A stretch of 58,290 bases of DNA from Verrucomicrobiota bacterium. Lineage in GTDB: Bacteria; Verrucomicrobiota; Kiritimatiellia; RFP12; UBA1067. Where the stretch lies: NCBI GenBank assembly GCA_023269675.1, contig JAHFSX010000040.1, positions 1-58,290 of the forward strand, in the 5' to 3' direction. Position numbers and translations under genes: made by a program. How positions within the stretch are numbered: position 1 is the stretch's first letter; each line of letters opens with the position of its first letter. Shown here one piece after another: positions 36,201-43,529 of the stretch. The notes below the pieces were generated by a model. It was given only the letters and a program-made list of their open reading frames with translations. It was not told where the DNA came from and made no database searches.

Positions 36201-36377
36201 CGCACGCATCTCGGCCCAGAGCTTGGGCTGGGTGGCCTCGATGAATGCGCTTACCTGCACGGGGAAGAGCGCCAGTTCCTTGTCCCACTCCGCGACGTCG
36301 CCTCGCGTCCACCCGCTCTTGGCCAGCAGGATCTCCTCGACGTAGGACTCGAAGGCATGCTCGTTGGTCTGGCTCAT
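33273..36377 (-). CDS. hsdR: type I restriction enzyme R subunit
   Basis: A 1034-residue motor-nuclease, the usual length. The N-terminal nuclease domain has the D-ExK site (LDMLLAVNGVPVATIELKNP, Glu and Lys near residue 148-150). The SF2 translocase has Walker A HSAGSGKTNS near residue 315, DEAHSSQTG near 440 and a TATPKG motif, then a second RecA domain with QTLSRLNRK-like motif VI. The C-terminal helical region (about 830-1020) would dock on the methylase core. It starts with an ATGA overlap of the hsdS stop. With HsdM and HsdS it would cut DNA lacking the element's methylation. All key motifs are intact, so it should be active. Confidence 0.95.
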   Translation of the reverse strand: MSQTNEHAFESYVEEILLAKSGWTRGDVAEWDKELALFPVQVSAFIEATQPKLWAEMRALHGAGLDSLLVAALVKELDSKGSLHVLRHGFKFYGKTFRTAYAKPAHGANFETIDLFNKNRLTVTRQVPCHPCDTRTLDMLLAVNGVPVATIELKNPGTGQNWNHAVRQYREDRDPRAPLFAFKRRALVHFAADPDEIHMTTRLAGDKTHFLPFNRGSRPGEIVCGKGNPQHPSGYRTGYFWEEALERDSFLDILSHFMFLETKEEKVEDGKGGTRMVKKETMIFPRYHQLDSVRKLVHAARDEGPGRNYLIQHSAGSGKTNSISWLSHRLASLHDTLDAKVYDCVVVITDRQVLDRQLQDAIYQIEHAQGVVKAIDQDSKQLAAALIDGTKIVITTLQKFPFVLRGLLHAAGADCAEAASEEEKLQAKAWETEIAKRRYALIVDEAHSSQTGETARELKEILGKSAKVGNGEEEDPDWEDRLNQVMQSRGRQPNLSFFAFTATPKGKTLELFGRTGAHGIPEAFHLYSMRQAIEEGFILDVVTNYTTYKNFYRLAKAIENDPTLPKKKAAKALAKFMSLHPVNIEQKTEIMVEHFRLTVGGLLGGRAKAMVVTPSRLHAVRYMQAFQRYISSKSYSDIRPLVAFSGTVTDPDTGHEYTEPGMNRDCVSGKPISEKQLPERFASSDYQVLLVANKYQTGFDQPLLCAMYVDKRLDGVQAVQTLSRLNRKIPGKAAPFVLDFVNEADDIYKAFKPYYDATSLQEASDPHKLEQLKHELDQTQVYHQSEVEAYARVFYKPTEKQTAQDHAIMEGLLQPAVDRYNAIEDDDQRDAFREKLGGYVRIYAFLSQIIPYGDNEQEMLYSYGRFLFPRLPVDRDSEKVVISDEVGLQYYRLLKTSSGDIGIRDGDPVGVKSPTDVGTGKAKDVKVPLSEIIRALNDRFGTSFSDEDRIFFEQIREKAVADQQVIDTARANPIDKFKLGIKPMIEKLMIQRLSENDKIVSRYMEDADFQSTAFPLLAQAIFDTIRERQVEISK

Positions 36378-37747
36378 GCTGTGGCCTTTCTCACATCGAT
36401 CTTGCCCGTGACTGCTGCGGTAATGAGTGCGGTGCGGTATTCTTGCAAGCGCTCTACGGCCTCCTCGACCTTCGCCACCAGCGTGTCCAGCTTCGCCGTT
36501 TCCAGGTCGAGATAGGATGAGATGGCAATCTGCTCTGGAAGTGGTGGTCGCACTACTGGCAACCGGCCAATGTCCTCCAGATAGATGCCCGGCTGAGCTG
36601 AGTATTTGAAGACCGTTAATTCGATTTCAGTCTGTACCACTGGGGATTGAATGACGTAGTGGAGAAACGAACTTGAAATGGCGCGCCTGTTCGGGCGCAG
36701 AATTGCTACGCTCCGTTGCACCGTCACGTTTTCCAGTTTACCCACGATTGCTGATTTGCCCGTAGTCGCTCCCACTATAGCTAATACAATGTCACCTTCC
36801 TCGACAGTGTAAGACCTCTGAAGGTCGGCATAATCTTCGGCCGTCATGGTGCGGTCATCACTGAGGATCGTAAACTTTCCTTCTTGGATATTTCGGACAC
36901 TAAGAAGTCGATGGATGCCAGCGGCTCGATCTGGAGGATTATGAGACCCATCGCGAATCGACTCGCATACCTGACACATTTTCGTTACCTCCCAACGCGT
37001 CGGGACGACACCGATCCAGTCGATCCCTGACGGCCTGAGGGGAGCATTGCCGGGGAGACCGGCTATGGCGGCGGCGGCGGGAGGCAGGCCGTGCGTGACG
37101 GTGTGCGAGATGAGCGCGGTGCTCTTTTCCTTCAGGCGCTCGACCAGTTCACGCTTCTTCGCGACCAACCTGTCGATCCGGCCGGTCTCGCGGTCTAGGA
37201 ACACTGCGATGGCGCGTTGTTCAGCAAGGGGCGGCAGCGGTGTTCGGAAGTCCTTGCAGAACTCCGGCGGCACCCGTTTCTGACCACCTGCGCCAAACAT
37301 TTCGGACTCGCCGAGCTTCCTGAACGTATCCGAAATGACGACGTAGAAGAGGAAGCTGCGATCTGTTACCGGCCCTGCGCGTAGAACATGCAACTCTGTC
37401 GTCCCGTATGCGGCTCCGTTCAAGAGGTCACGCGCCAGCGCCGCCTTTCCGTTCTCGAAACAGGGGGTGATTTTTGCGACCACAACGTCACCGTCTTGAA
37501 ACTCGGTGTACCCACTGGAGATGTCGGCGAGAACTCGCCGTTGTTCTAGGCTAAGTCCGCCTTGGACACCGACCGATTCCATCGGAACAAATGAGACCTC
37601 GTCCTCCTGATCGAGGGCGCGGAGTTGCGGTGCAGGCGGGTTCACGCTCATCACGAAGCGCCCGCGCTTGACACCCCAATCCTCCGGCACGTCGCCGAGC
37701 CACTCGACGCCGCTTGACTTGTATCGCGGGTATGCTTTAGCCCGCAT
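36374..37747 (-). CDS. hsdS: type I restriction-modification specificity subunit
   Basis: A 457-residue protein with two target-recognition domains. The start is ATG 37747 behind GGGGGGAGCC, overlapping the NucS-like gene by 11 bases; an upstream start at 37825 would lie deep inside that gene. Each half has the same plan: a TRD beginning SSGVEWLGDVPEDW or PSGIDWIGVVPTRW, then the conserved end PLPPLAEQRAIAVFLD or RPPLPEQIAISSYLD, followed by a coiled helix (RIDRLVAKKRELVERLKEKS and KLDTLVAKVEEAVERLQEYR). The two TRDs read the two parts of a bipartite target, which cannot be predicted by eye. Confidence 0.95.
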   Translation of the reverse strand: MRAKAYPRYKSSGVEWLGDVPEDWGVKRGRFVMSVNPPAPQLRALDQEDEVSFVPMESVGVQGGLSLEQRRVLADISSGYTEFQDGDVVVAKITPCFENGKAALARDLLNGAAYGTTELHVLRAGPVTDRSFLFYVVISDTFRKLGESEMFGAGGQKRVPPEFCKDFRTPLPPLAEQRAIAVFLDRETGRIDRLVAKKRELVERLKEKSTALISHTVTHGLPPAAAAIAGLPGNAPLRPSGIDWIGVVPTRWEVTKMCQVCESIRDGSHNPPDRAAGIHRLLSVRNIQEGKFTILSDDRTMTAEDYADLQRSYTVEEGDIVLAIVGATTGKSAIVGKLENVTVQRSVAILRPNRRAISSSFLHYVIQSPVVQTEIELTVFKYSAQPGIYLEDIGRLPVVRPPLPEQIAISSYLDLETAKLDTLVAKVEEAVERLQEYRTALITAAVTGKIDVRKATA

Positions 37748-38660
37748 GGCTCCCCCCCTCATACGCCTGTAGCAGGAAGGGCTTTGCCTTGTCCATATCG
37801 GCCAAGGCCTTGAGCGAGACTTCAAGATTACCCGTGCCCCAGTGACCGATGTTCGTCACGTCACGCGTGAAGCCGTCAATGAGATTCACCTGCTTCGGGT
37901 CGAGGTTGAGAAAGACCCTGAGCTGGTTCTGCTGGAAGCATACAGTGGCGAAGTTTCGCAGGCGCTTGAACGCGACATAGAGCTTGAGATCCTTGCGCTG
38001 CACGTCGTCGCCCAGCGAGATGAGGTGGTTCTCAAGTGACTCGAATATTGCACCCACAGCAGGAGGCATGTCGGCCAGCCATTCCGCGACCGTCTTGTCG
38101 TTACCGGTGATCTTGGCGGGTTTAGCGGGCTTCTTCTTCCCGGACACTGTCGCCGCGTTCACGGCGTTGGCCAACTCCAGCAACAGGAGGTCTTTCCCAA
38201 AAAGGCGGTAGCGAAGTAATTCGATATTGCGGTTCATCTGCTGAACCGCGTGTCCGTCGTACTTGGTGAAGTCTGAGGCGATGCAGATAAGGCGCGGGGC
38301 GTTCCAATCGATCAGCTCGGCAGCCGTCTTGCCGAACGTTTCCATGACTTTGAGTTTGAACTCCGCCTGATGATCCATGAGCCAGTCGAGATAGAATAGA
38401 CCCTGATTGATTATGTTTTCGTGGCTCGAACGCTTGTACTCGATGATGACGGGCGAATTGTTCTCGTCGATGCCAAGCGTGTCGATTCGTCCCGCGTGGG
38501 TTTTCCCGGTCGAGTATTCGGAGGCCAAAAAACGGATACCGAGAAGCGAGGCGAGATTGGACTCGATCAGATTCTGGAGGGGTTTTTCCAGCGAGGAGGC
38601 GGTTGCGTGAATTTCCTTCGTTGCCTTGCCGGTGACCCGGAACAGTTTGATGTCGCTCAT
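37737..38660 (-). CDS. NucS-like/DUF5655 protein embedded in the R-M operon
   Basis: A 307-residue protein. Residues 15-130 resemble a PD-(D/E)xK nuclease of the NucS/DUF91 type: GRIDTLGIDENNSPVIIEYK has Asp60, Glu74 and Lys76 in the right order. Residues 190-300 match the DUF5655 domain (LYVAFKRLRNFATVCFQQNQ, HWGTGNLEV). It begins with an ATGA overlap of the hsdM stop and overlaps hsdS by 11 bases, so it is translationally coupled on both sides. Such genes recur inside type I R-M operons, and their role (extra nuclease, repair or regulator of restriction) is not settled. The complete metal-binding triad suggests it is catalytically competent. Confidence 0.85.
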   Translation of the reverse strand: MSDIKLFRVTGKATKEIHATASSLEKPLQNLIESNLASLLGIRFLASEYSTGKTHAGRIDTLGIDENNSPVIIEYKRSSHENIINQGLFYLDWLMDHQAEFKLKVMETFGKTAAELIDWNAPRLICIASDFTKYDGHAVQQMNRNIELLRYRLFGKDLLLLELANAVNAATVSGKKKPAKPAKITGNDKTVAEWLADMPPAVGAIFESLENHLISLGDDVQRKDLKLYVAFKRLRNFATVCFQQNQLRVFLNLDPKQVNLIDGFTRDVTNIGHWGTGNLEVSLKALADMDKAKPFLLQAYEGGSHAG

Positions 38661-40795
38661 GCTGTGACCTCCTTGAGCAGTGACATGATCTCGCCTTCGA
38701 GACGTTTGATGTCGGTCTCGATGACCTCCAGCGGGCGCGGCGGTTCGTAGCGGTAGAAGTGGCGGTTGAGCGGGATCTCGTAGCCGATCTTGGTTTTGCC
38801 GTGATCGATCCAGGCGTCAGCGACATGCGGCAACACCTCGCGCTTGAAGTATTTCTCCACGTCCTCCTTGAGCGGCACGGTCTCGGTGTCGCGCAGGTCG
38901 GCATCGGACTCGGGGTTGCCCTTCGCGTCGCGGCAAATCTCCGCGCTCTCGTCGCGTTCGCCGAGGGCGGAGACCACGGCCTTGAGTTCGGGGCCAGTAA
39001 GGCGCTGATCGCTCTTCTTGCATGCGGCCTTGAGGGCGGTGAGGAACGGCTCGCGGCCCTTGTGCAGCTTGTCGCCCATGGATTTCAGGAGGTCGCGGAT
39101 CTCGACCTGCCGCTGGCGGCCTGCCGCTATCTCCTCCTCACGGGCAACCGAAGCTTTGCGGGCGCTTGTGGCGAGGTTCCTGAAGGCACTCTCGTCATCG
39201 AGGCGGGCGATGCGCTCGGCGCTGGCCTGGAAGTTCAGGCGCAGGGGGCGCTCGACGGTGATCTTGCTGTACCCGAAGTCCTCGTTGTCAAAGACCTTGC
39301 TGACCACGCGCTTACGCTTGACGGGCTGGTGGGTGACGGCGTCCTCCTCGGTGAAGATCCGTGTCTCTCCGTCCTTGAAGGTTCCGAAGATGCGGGTGAG
39401 GTCGCCGATGTGGTCGGGGTCTTTCTCCTTGTCGGAGGGGTCGCCGATCCGGCGGCGCTTGTTGCCGAGGCTCTTCTCCATCTGCACCCAGAAGGCGCGG
39501 GCGTCGATCAGCTGCACCTTACCTGTACGGGGCTTCTCCTTGCGGTTGGTGAGCACCCAGAGGTAGGTGGAGATGCCGGTGTTGTAGAAGAGCTGCTCGG
39601 GCAGGGCGACCACGGCCTCCAGCCAGTCGTGCTCGATGATCCAGCGGCGGATCTCGCTCTCGCCGCCGCCCGCGTCGCCGGTGAAGAGGGGCGAGCCGTT
39701 GAAGACGATGGCGACGCGGCTGCCGCCGTCCTTCGCGGAGCGCATCTTGGAGAGCATGTGCTGGAGGAAGAGCAGCGCGCCGTCGTTGACCCGGGGCGTG
39801 CCCGCACCGAACCGGCCGTCCATGCCGAGGGTGTCGCGCTCGCCCTCGATGGCCTTCTGCTGCTGCTTCCACTCGACTCCGAAGGGCGGGTTGGCGAGCA
39901 TGTAGTCGAATGTCCACTTCTTGCCGTCGGGCGTGCGGGTGAACCCGTCCTGCGTGAAGGTGTCGCCCAGGATGATGTTGTCGGCGTCTTCGCCCTTGAT
40001 GAGCATGTCTGACTTGCAGACCGCCCAAGCCTCGTCATTCCAGTCCTGTCCGAAGAGCTTGGGCTGGGCGTGGGCGTTGAGGTCTCGGATGTACTGCTCG
40101 GCCACGGAGAGCATGCCGCCGGTGCCGCAGGTGGGATCATAGATGGTCTTGACGACGTGGCTGCGGGCGAGGTCTTTCTCGGGGGCGAGGAGCAGGTTGA
40201 CCATCAGCTTGATCACCTCACGCGGCGTGAAGTGTTCTCCCGCCTCCTCGTTCGACTGCTCCGAGCCGATGCGGATCAGTTCCTCGAAGACATAGCCCAT
40301 CTGCATGTTGTCCACGCGCTCGGGTGAGAGGTCGATGGCGGCGAACTGCTTGACCACGAGATAGAGCAGATCCTTGTGGGCCATCGTGCTGATCTCCTCG
40401 CCGAACTTGAAGCGCTCGACGATGGAGCGCACGTTGGGGGAGAAGCCGCTGATGTAGCTGTTGAGGTTGGGCGCGAGCTGGGCGGGGTCGTCAAGCAGGC
40501 CGTTCAGGCCGCTCTTCTCGGCGGGCTTGCCGAAGGTGAACTTGGAGAGGTTGTAGAACGGGACGCCGGAAACCTGCGCGACGCGGTGATGAACGATGTT
40601 GTCGCCCTTGCCCTTGATGGCGGCGTGCTCCTTGAGGACGGCGACCCGCGTGGGGGCGAGGATGCAGTCGAAGCGGCGCAGGACGGTGAGGGGAAGGATG
40701 ACCTTACGGTATTCGTTGCGCTTGTAGGGGCCGCGCAGGAGGTTGCAGATACCCCAGATGAACGAGGCGATTTGGGAGTGGTTTTCAGCGGTCAT
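38657..40795 (-). CDS. hsdM: type I restriction-modification methyltransferase subunit
   Basis: A 712-residue N6-adenine methyltransferase. Residues 1-150 are the HsdM N-terminal helical domain (SQIASFIWGICNLLRGPYKR). SAM-binding motif I is DPTCGTGGM near residue 219, and catalytic motif IV is NPPFG near 300. The C-terminal 200 residues are long and helical (AFRNLATSARKASVAREEEI), larger than in the EcoKI enzyme, and should contact HsdS. It is first in the four- or five-gene minus-strand operon; the Shine-Dalgarno site is weak. It methylates the hemimethylated target and forms the core of the restriction complex. Confidence 0.95.
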   Translation of the reverse strand: MTAENHSQIASFIWGICNLLRGPYKRNEYRKVILPLTVLRRFDCILAPTRVAVLKEHAAIKGKGDNIVHHRVAQVSGVPFYNLSKFTFGKPAEKSGLNGLLDDPAQLAPNLNSYISGFSPNVRSIVERFKFGEEISTMAHKDLLYLVVKQFAAIDLSPERVDNMQMGYVFEELIRIGSEQSNEEAGEHFTPREVIKLMVNLLLAPEKDLARSHVVKTIYDPTCGTGGMLSVAEQYIRDLNAHAQPKLFGQDWNDEAWAVCKSDMLIKGEDADNIILGDTFTQDGFTRTPDGKKWTFDYMLANPPFGVEWKQQQKAIEGERDTLGMDGRFGAGTPRVNDGALLFLQHMLSKMRSAKDGGSRVAIVFNGSPLFTGDAGGGESEIRRWIIEHDWLEAVVALPEQLFYNTGISTYLWVLTNRKEKPRTGKVQLIDARAFWVQMEKSLGNKRRRIGDPSDKEKDPDHIGDLTRIFGTFKDGETRIFTEEDAVTHQPVKRKRVVSKVFDNEDFGYSKITVERPLRLNFQASAERIARLDDESAFRNLATSARKASVAREEEIAAGRQRQVEIRDLLKSMGDKLHKGREPFLTALKAACKKSDQRLTGPELKAVVSALGERDESAEICRDAKGNPESDADLRDTETVPLKEDVEKYFKREVLPHVADAWIDHGKTKIGYEIPLNRHFYRYEPPRPLEVIETDIKRLEGEIMSLLKEVTA

Positions 40796-41498
40796 TGTCT
40801 TGTGTCACGGGTTCGGCCAGTAAGAGTTGATGAAAAAGCATGGGGCGTATGGGATCGATACTCACTCAGCGTATGTTTTTGGAGTGTAGCACCGTGCGCG
40901 AACGAATGGCGAGGTGAAAAAAGATGAAAGCGGCTATGTCTGCTCTGCGTCGGGGGCACCATCAATGCCTTGGCGATACCTTCCCGTAGCACATCGGCGG
41001 CAGCAGTACCGAAAAACCTGACGTAGCAGCGGTTAATTGACGTGGGGGCGCAGACCCATGCCGGGGTAGGCACCGTCCCTTCAGGATCGATTACAGGCGC
41101 TCTACGTGCAGGTTGCTGCTCATGTGCGGGCTACTAGAGGCTCAGCGAACTGAAAAAAATTACGGGGGCGTCACCTGTGGGAGGGGATGCCCCCTTTTGG
41201 GTCGGTACCCCACACTCAAGAAACCGTCTGCCGTGTAGATGTCCAACCCTGCTCGATGCCCGCGCATGACCCCCCGCAGAGAGGACGGGCGGGGCGGGAA
41301 CCCGTGGGACTCCAAAAGGTTCTGGGGGGGGGCGAGCGGTAGTGAGATTGGTGCCCAAGTCAGTGACTGTATCGGACAACCGTTCGACGGCACCTTCTCA
41401 TCACAGGGGAAGTGGAAGGGAATAATGGCCTTGGGGGTCGCTCCAGCTCGCCGTGAAGGTTGGTTACAGCTGATGTTCCGTGGTCAGTGGCCTACCAA
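40796..41498. other. non-coding right end of the element
   Basis: About 700 bases between hsdM and the right repeat. The hsdM promoter must lie here; TACACT on the minus strand near 40887 is a possible -10 box without a good -35. A frame at 41239-41601 reaches 120 residues, but its composition and lack of a ribosome site argue against it, and its 3' part is the direct repeat. No other gene or RNA is seen. Confidence 0.4.
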
Positions 41499-41752
<254 letters not shown>

Positions 41753-41856
41753 ACATTAAAAAATCTACGCCCTTTACTGGGCTAAAAACGTGCGTCACTT
41801 TAGACAATCACACCGCGTCTGTCAACTCTCTTCGTGACAAAAAGCGCTTTTTGGAA

Positions 41857-42174
41857 TCAGGCGGTCTGCTGTTCCACGTTGAGCAGAAAGGCTTTGACCC
41901 CGGCCTTCTTGCCGATCGTGGCGCGCAAGTGCTCGAAAGCCTGCATCACGGCCTGCGCGCGATCCTCCGGCAGCACGAAAAGAGCCATCGTGTTGGCACC
42001 CGGCCACACCGCATCGTCGAGGCGCGGGCCGGTCGTCTTGCCCTTGCCCACCACGCGCGGCATTTTGGTGAAACAGGTCACGCCCATCTCGTCCATGGCC
42101 GCCATGACCTCCTCGTCCACGCCGATGTTGTAAACCGCCATCACCATTTTCATCGCAGCCCCCTGTGCATCCAT
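41857..42174 (-). CDS. PG0541-like transporter-associated ACT-fold protein
   Basis: A 105-residue protein. ATG 42174 is chosen because AAGGAGGAGG lies just upstream; longer in-frame starts run through palindromic repeats. The sequence (MKMVMAVYNIGVDEEVMAAM, GVTCFTKMPRVVGKGKTTGP, TMALFVLPEDRAQAVMQAF) has the beta-alpha-beta pattern and the GKG..GP centre of PII/ACT-like PG0541 proteins, which in Bacteroidetes and relatives sit with RND efflux genes. The efflux operon here is 2.3 kb upstream on the same strand. A sensor or regulator of the pump is the likely role, but this is inferred from context. Confidence 0.72.
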   Translation of the reverse strand: MDAQGAAMKMVMAVYNIGVDEEVMAAMDEMGVTCFTKMPRVVGKGKTTGPRLDDAVWPGANTMALFVLPEDRAQAVMQAFEHLRATIGKKAGVKAFLLNVEQQTA

Positions 42175-42192
42175 GCCCCCCTCCTCCTTGCC

Positions 42193-42284
42193 AAGCGGCC
42201 AACCGCACGCCCACGGATGGGCGTGCCACATTCCCGCACCGCGCAACCGGCCGCACGCCCGCGGAAGAGCGTGCCACATTGGGG
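42193..42284. repeat. tandem pair of GCACGCCC palindromes
   Basis: Two successive units each contain an inverted repeat followed by GCCACATT: GCACGCCC-ACGGAT-GGGCGTGC at 42205-42226 (perfect) and GCACGC...GCGTGC at 42253-42274. They lie in the 127-base gap between the Gfo/Idh/MocA stop and the PG0541-like start and look like dispersed REP-type units. Confidence 0.7.
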
Positions 42285-42300
42285 CGCGGCCACGGGCCCC

Positions 42301-43401
42301 TCACCCGCGCATCGCGCGATCGCCTAGCTGGCCCAGCGCCGCCGCGAGACGGGCCGGCCCCGCGGGCGCGACGGTTGCCCGCCGCGTCTTAACGCAATTG
42401 ATGAAATCGCGTTGCAGCCCCGCGCACGGCTCCAGAGGCCACGCCCCCACCGCGGCCAGCAAGCCGGGGGAGGAGGCCTCCAGCGCGCCGCCCGCTACCC
42501 AGACCCACTCGCCGCCCCGGCCGATCCACCGCACGCCGATGCCTTTCTCGAGCCGCCCGCCGTCGGCCACGTCGAGCTCCATCCCGTCGCGGTATACGCA
42601 GCGGAAGCGGAAGGCCGTCGCCGTGTCGTAGCGCCCGTTCCGAGGGTACTCGCCGATGCCCTCGACCGAAACAGGCTCGTCGTCGCGTCCGGCGCCCCAC
42701 AGCGCGGTGTCGCCGTAGAGCCCGATGCCGTCCGCCAGCGCGCCGCCCCCCCACGCGCTGACCCAGCGCCAGTGATAATCGCAGACGCAGTGGCCGCCGC
42801 GCGCGAAAGCGGGTCCGCGGCCGCCGCCCGGCAGGCCGATCTCCACGCGCGCCACGCGCCCCAGGGCGCCGCCGCGGACCGCCGTGACCGCCCGCCGGAA
42901 ACGCGGATCCGCGCGCTGCCCGTTGCCGGTCTGCCACACGCGCTGATGACGCGTCACCGCATCCGCAAGCGGGCGGCCCTCCTCGTACGTGTGCGTGAAG
43001 GGCGTCTCGCCGTAGAGATCCTTGCCTTGGGAAGCCGCAAACAGGCCGATGGGCGCATGCCAGCGGTCCGGCGTGGCGATCATCACCGCGTCGATGTCCG
43101 GCCGCGCGCACAGCTCGCGGAAATCGCCGAGGGTCTCGCAGTCGCGGTTCCGGTTGCGCGCGTCCACGGAGGCTTTCGCGGCCCCCATTTTGAGGGCATT
43201 CACGTCGCAGACCGCCTTGACCACCACATCGTCCATGCCGAGGAACGCGTCCAGGTTGGCCGCACCCATGCCGCCGAGGCCGATCATGCCCATGACGATC
43301 GTGTTGCTCGGCGCGGCGCGTCCCAGCACACGCGCAGGCACTATGGTAAAAGCCGCGGCACCGGCGCCGAGCTGGAGAAAACCACGTCGCGTAATCGTCA
43401 T
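42301..43401 (-). CDS. TAT-exported Gfo/Idh/MocA-family protein, catalytically degenerate
   Basis: A 366-residue protein. ATG 43401 has GGGAG nine bases upstream and begins the TAT signal MTITRRGFLQLGAGAAAF. The Rossmann loop is MIGLGGMGAANLDAF. At the place of the usual EKP active-site motif it has ETP (LYGETPFTHTYEEG), so the conserved Lys is Thr. The C-terminal HHxD-like catalytic segment is replaced by DGIGLYGDTALWG, without the histidines. Spacing and surrounding sequence otherwise follow the family (DPRFRRAVTAVRGGALGRVA, GLPGGGRGP). It may bind a sugar or cofactor without turning it over, or be decaying. It precedes the PG0541-like gene on the same strand. Confidence 0.82.
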   Translation of the reverse strand: MTITRRGFLQLGAGAAAFTIVPARVLGRAAPSNTIVMGMIGLGGMGAANLDAFLGMDDVVVKAVCDVNALKMGAAKASVDARNRNRDCETLGDFRELCARPDIDAVMIATPDRWHAPIGLFAASQGKDLYGETPFTHTYEEGRPLADAVTRHQRVWQTGNGQRADPRFRRAVTAVRGGALGRVARVEIGLPGGGRGPAFARGGHCVCDYHWRWVSAWGGGALADGIGLYGDTALWGAGRDDEPVSVEGIGEYPRNGRYDTATAFRFRCVYRDGMELDVADGGRLEKGIGVRWIGRGGEWVWVAGGALEASSPGLLAAVGAWPLEPCAGLQRDFINCVKTRRATVAPAGPARLAAALGQLGDRAMRG

Positions 43402-43420
43402 GGCTGATACTCCCATGCGG

Positions 43421-43521
43421 AATTCAATATCCAATATTCAACAAGGAATGCTCAAGCACCATGGAAATGAAGCCGTGGTTCACTTGAGCGTTGGACGTTC
43501 CCTGTTGGATATTGGATATTC
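43421..43521. repeat. inverted repeat with AATATCCAATATTCAAC arms
   Basis: The left arm (AATATCCAATATTCAACAAGGAA, with TGCTCAAG after it) is complementary at 21 of 23 positions to the right arm ending GTTGGATATTGGATATT; a CTCAAG/CTTGAG pair continues the stem. The loop is about 30 bases. The element occupies the whole gap between the ThuA stop and the Gfo/Idh/MocA start. Confidence 0.75.
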
Positions 43522-43529
43522 TCTCCGTC

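Noticed and set aside
42175..42279. Upstream start for the PG0541-like protein
   Set aside because: The extension is translated from palindromic repeat sequence, and a strong ribosome site supports ATG 42174.
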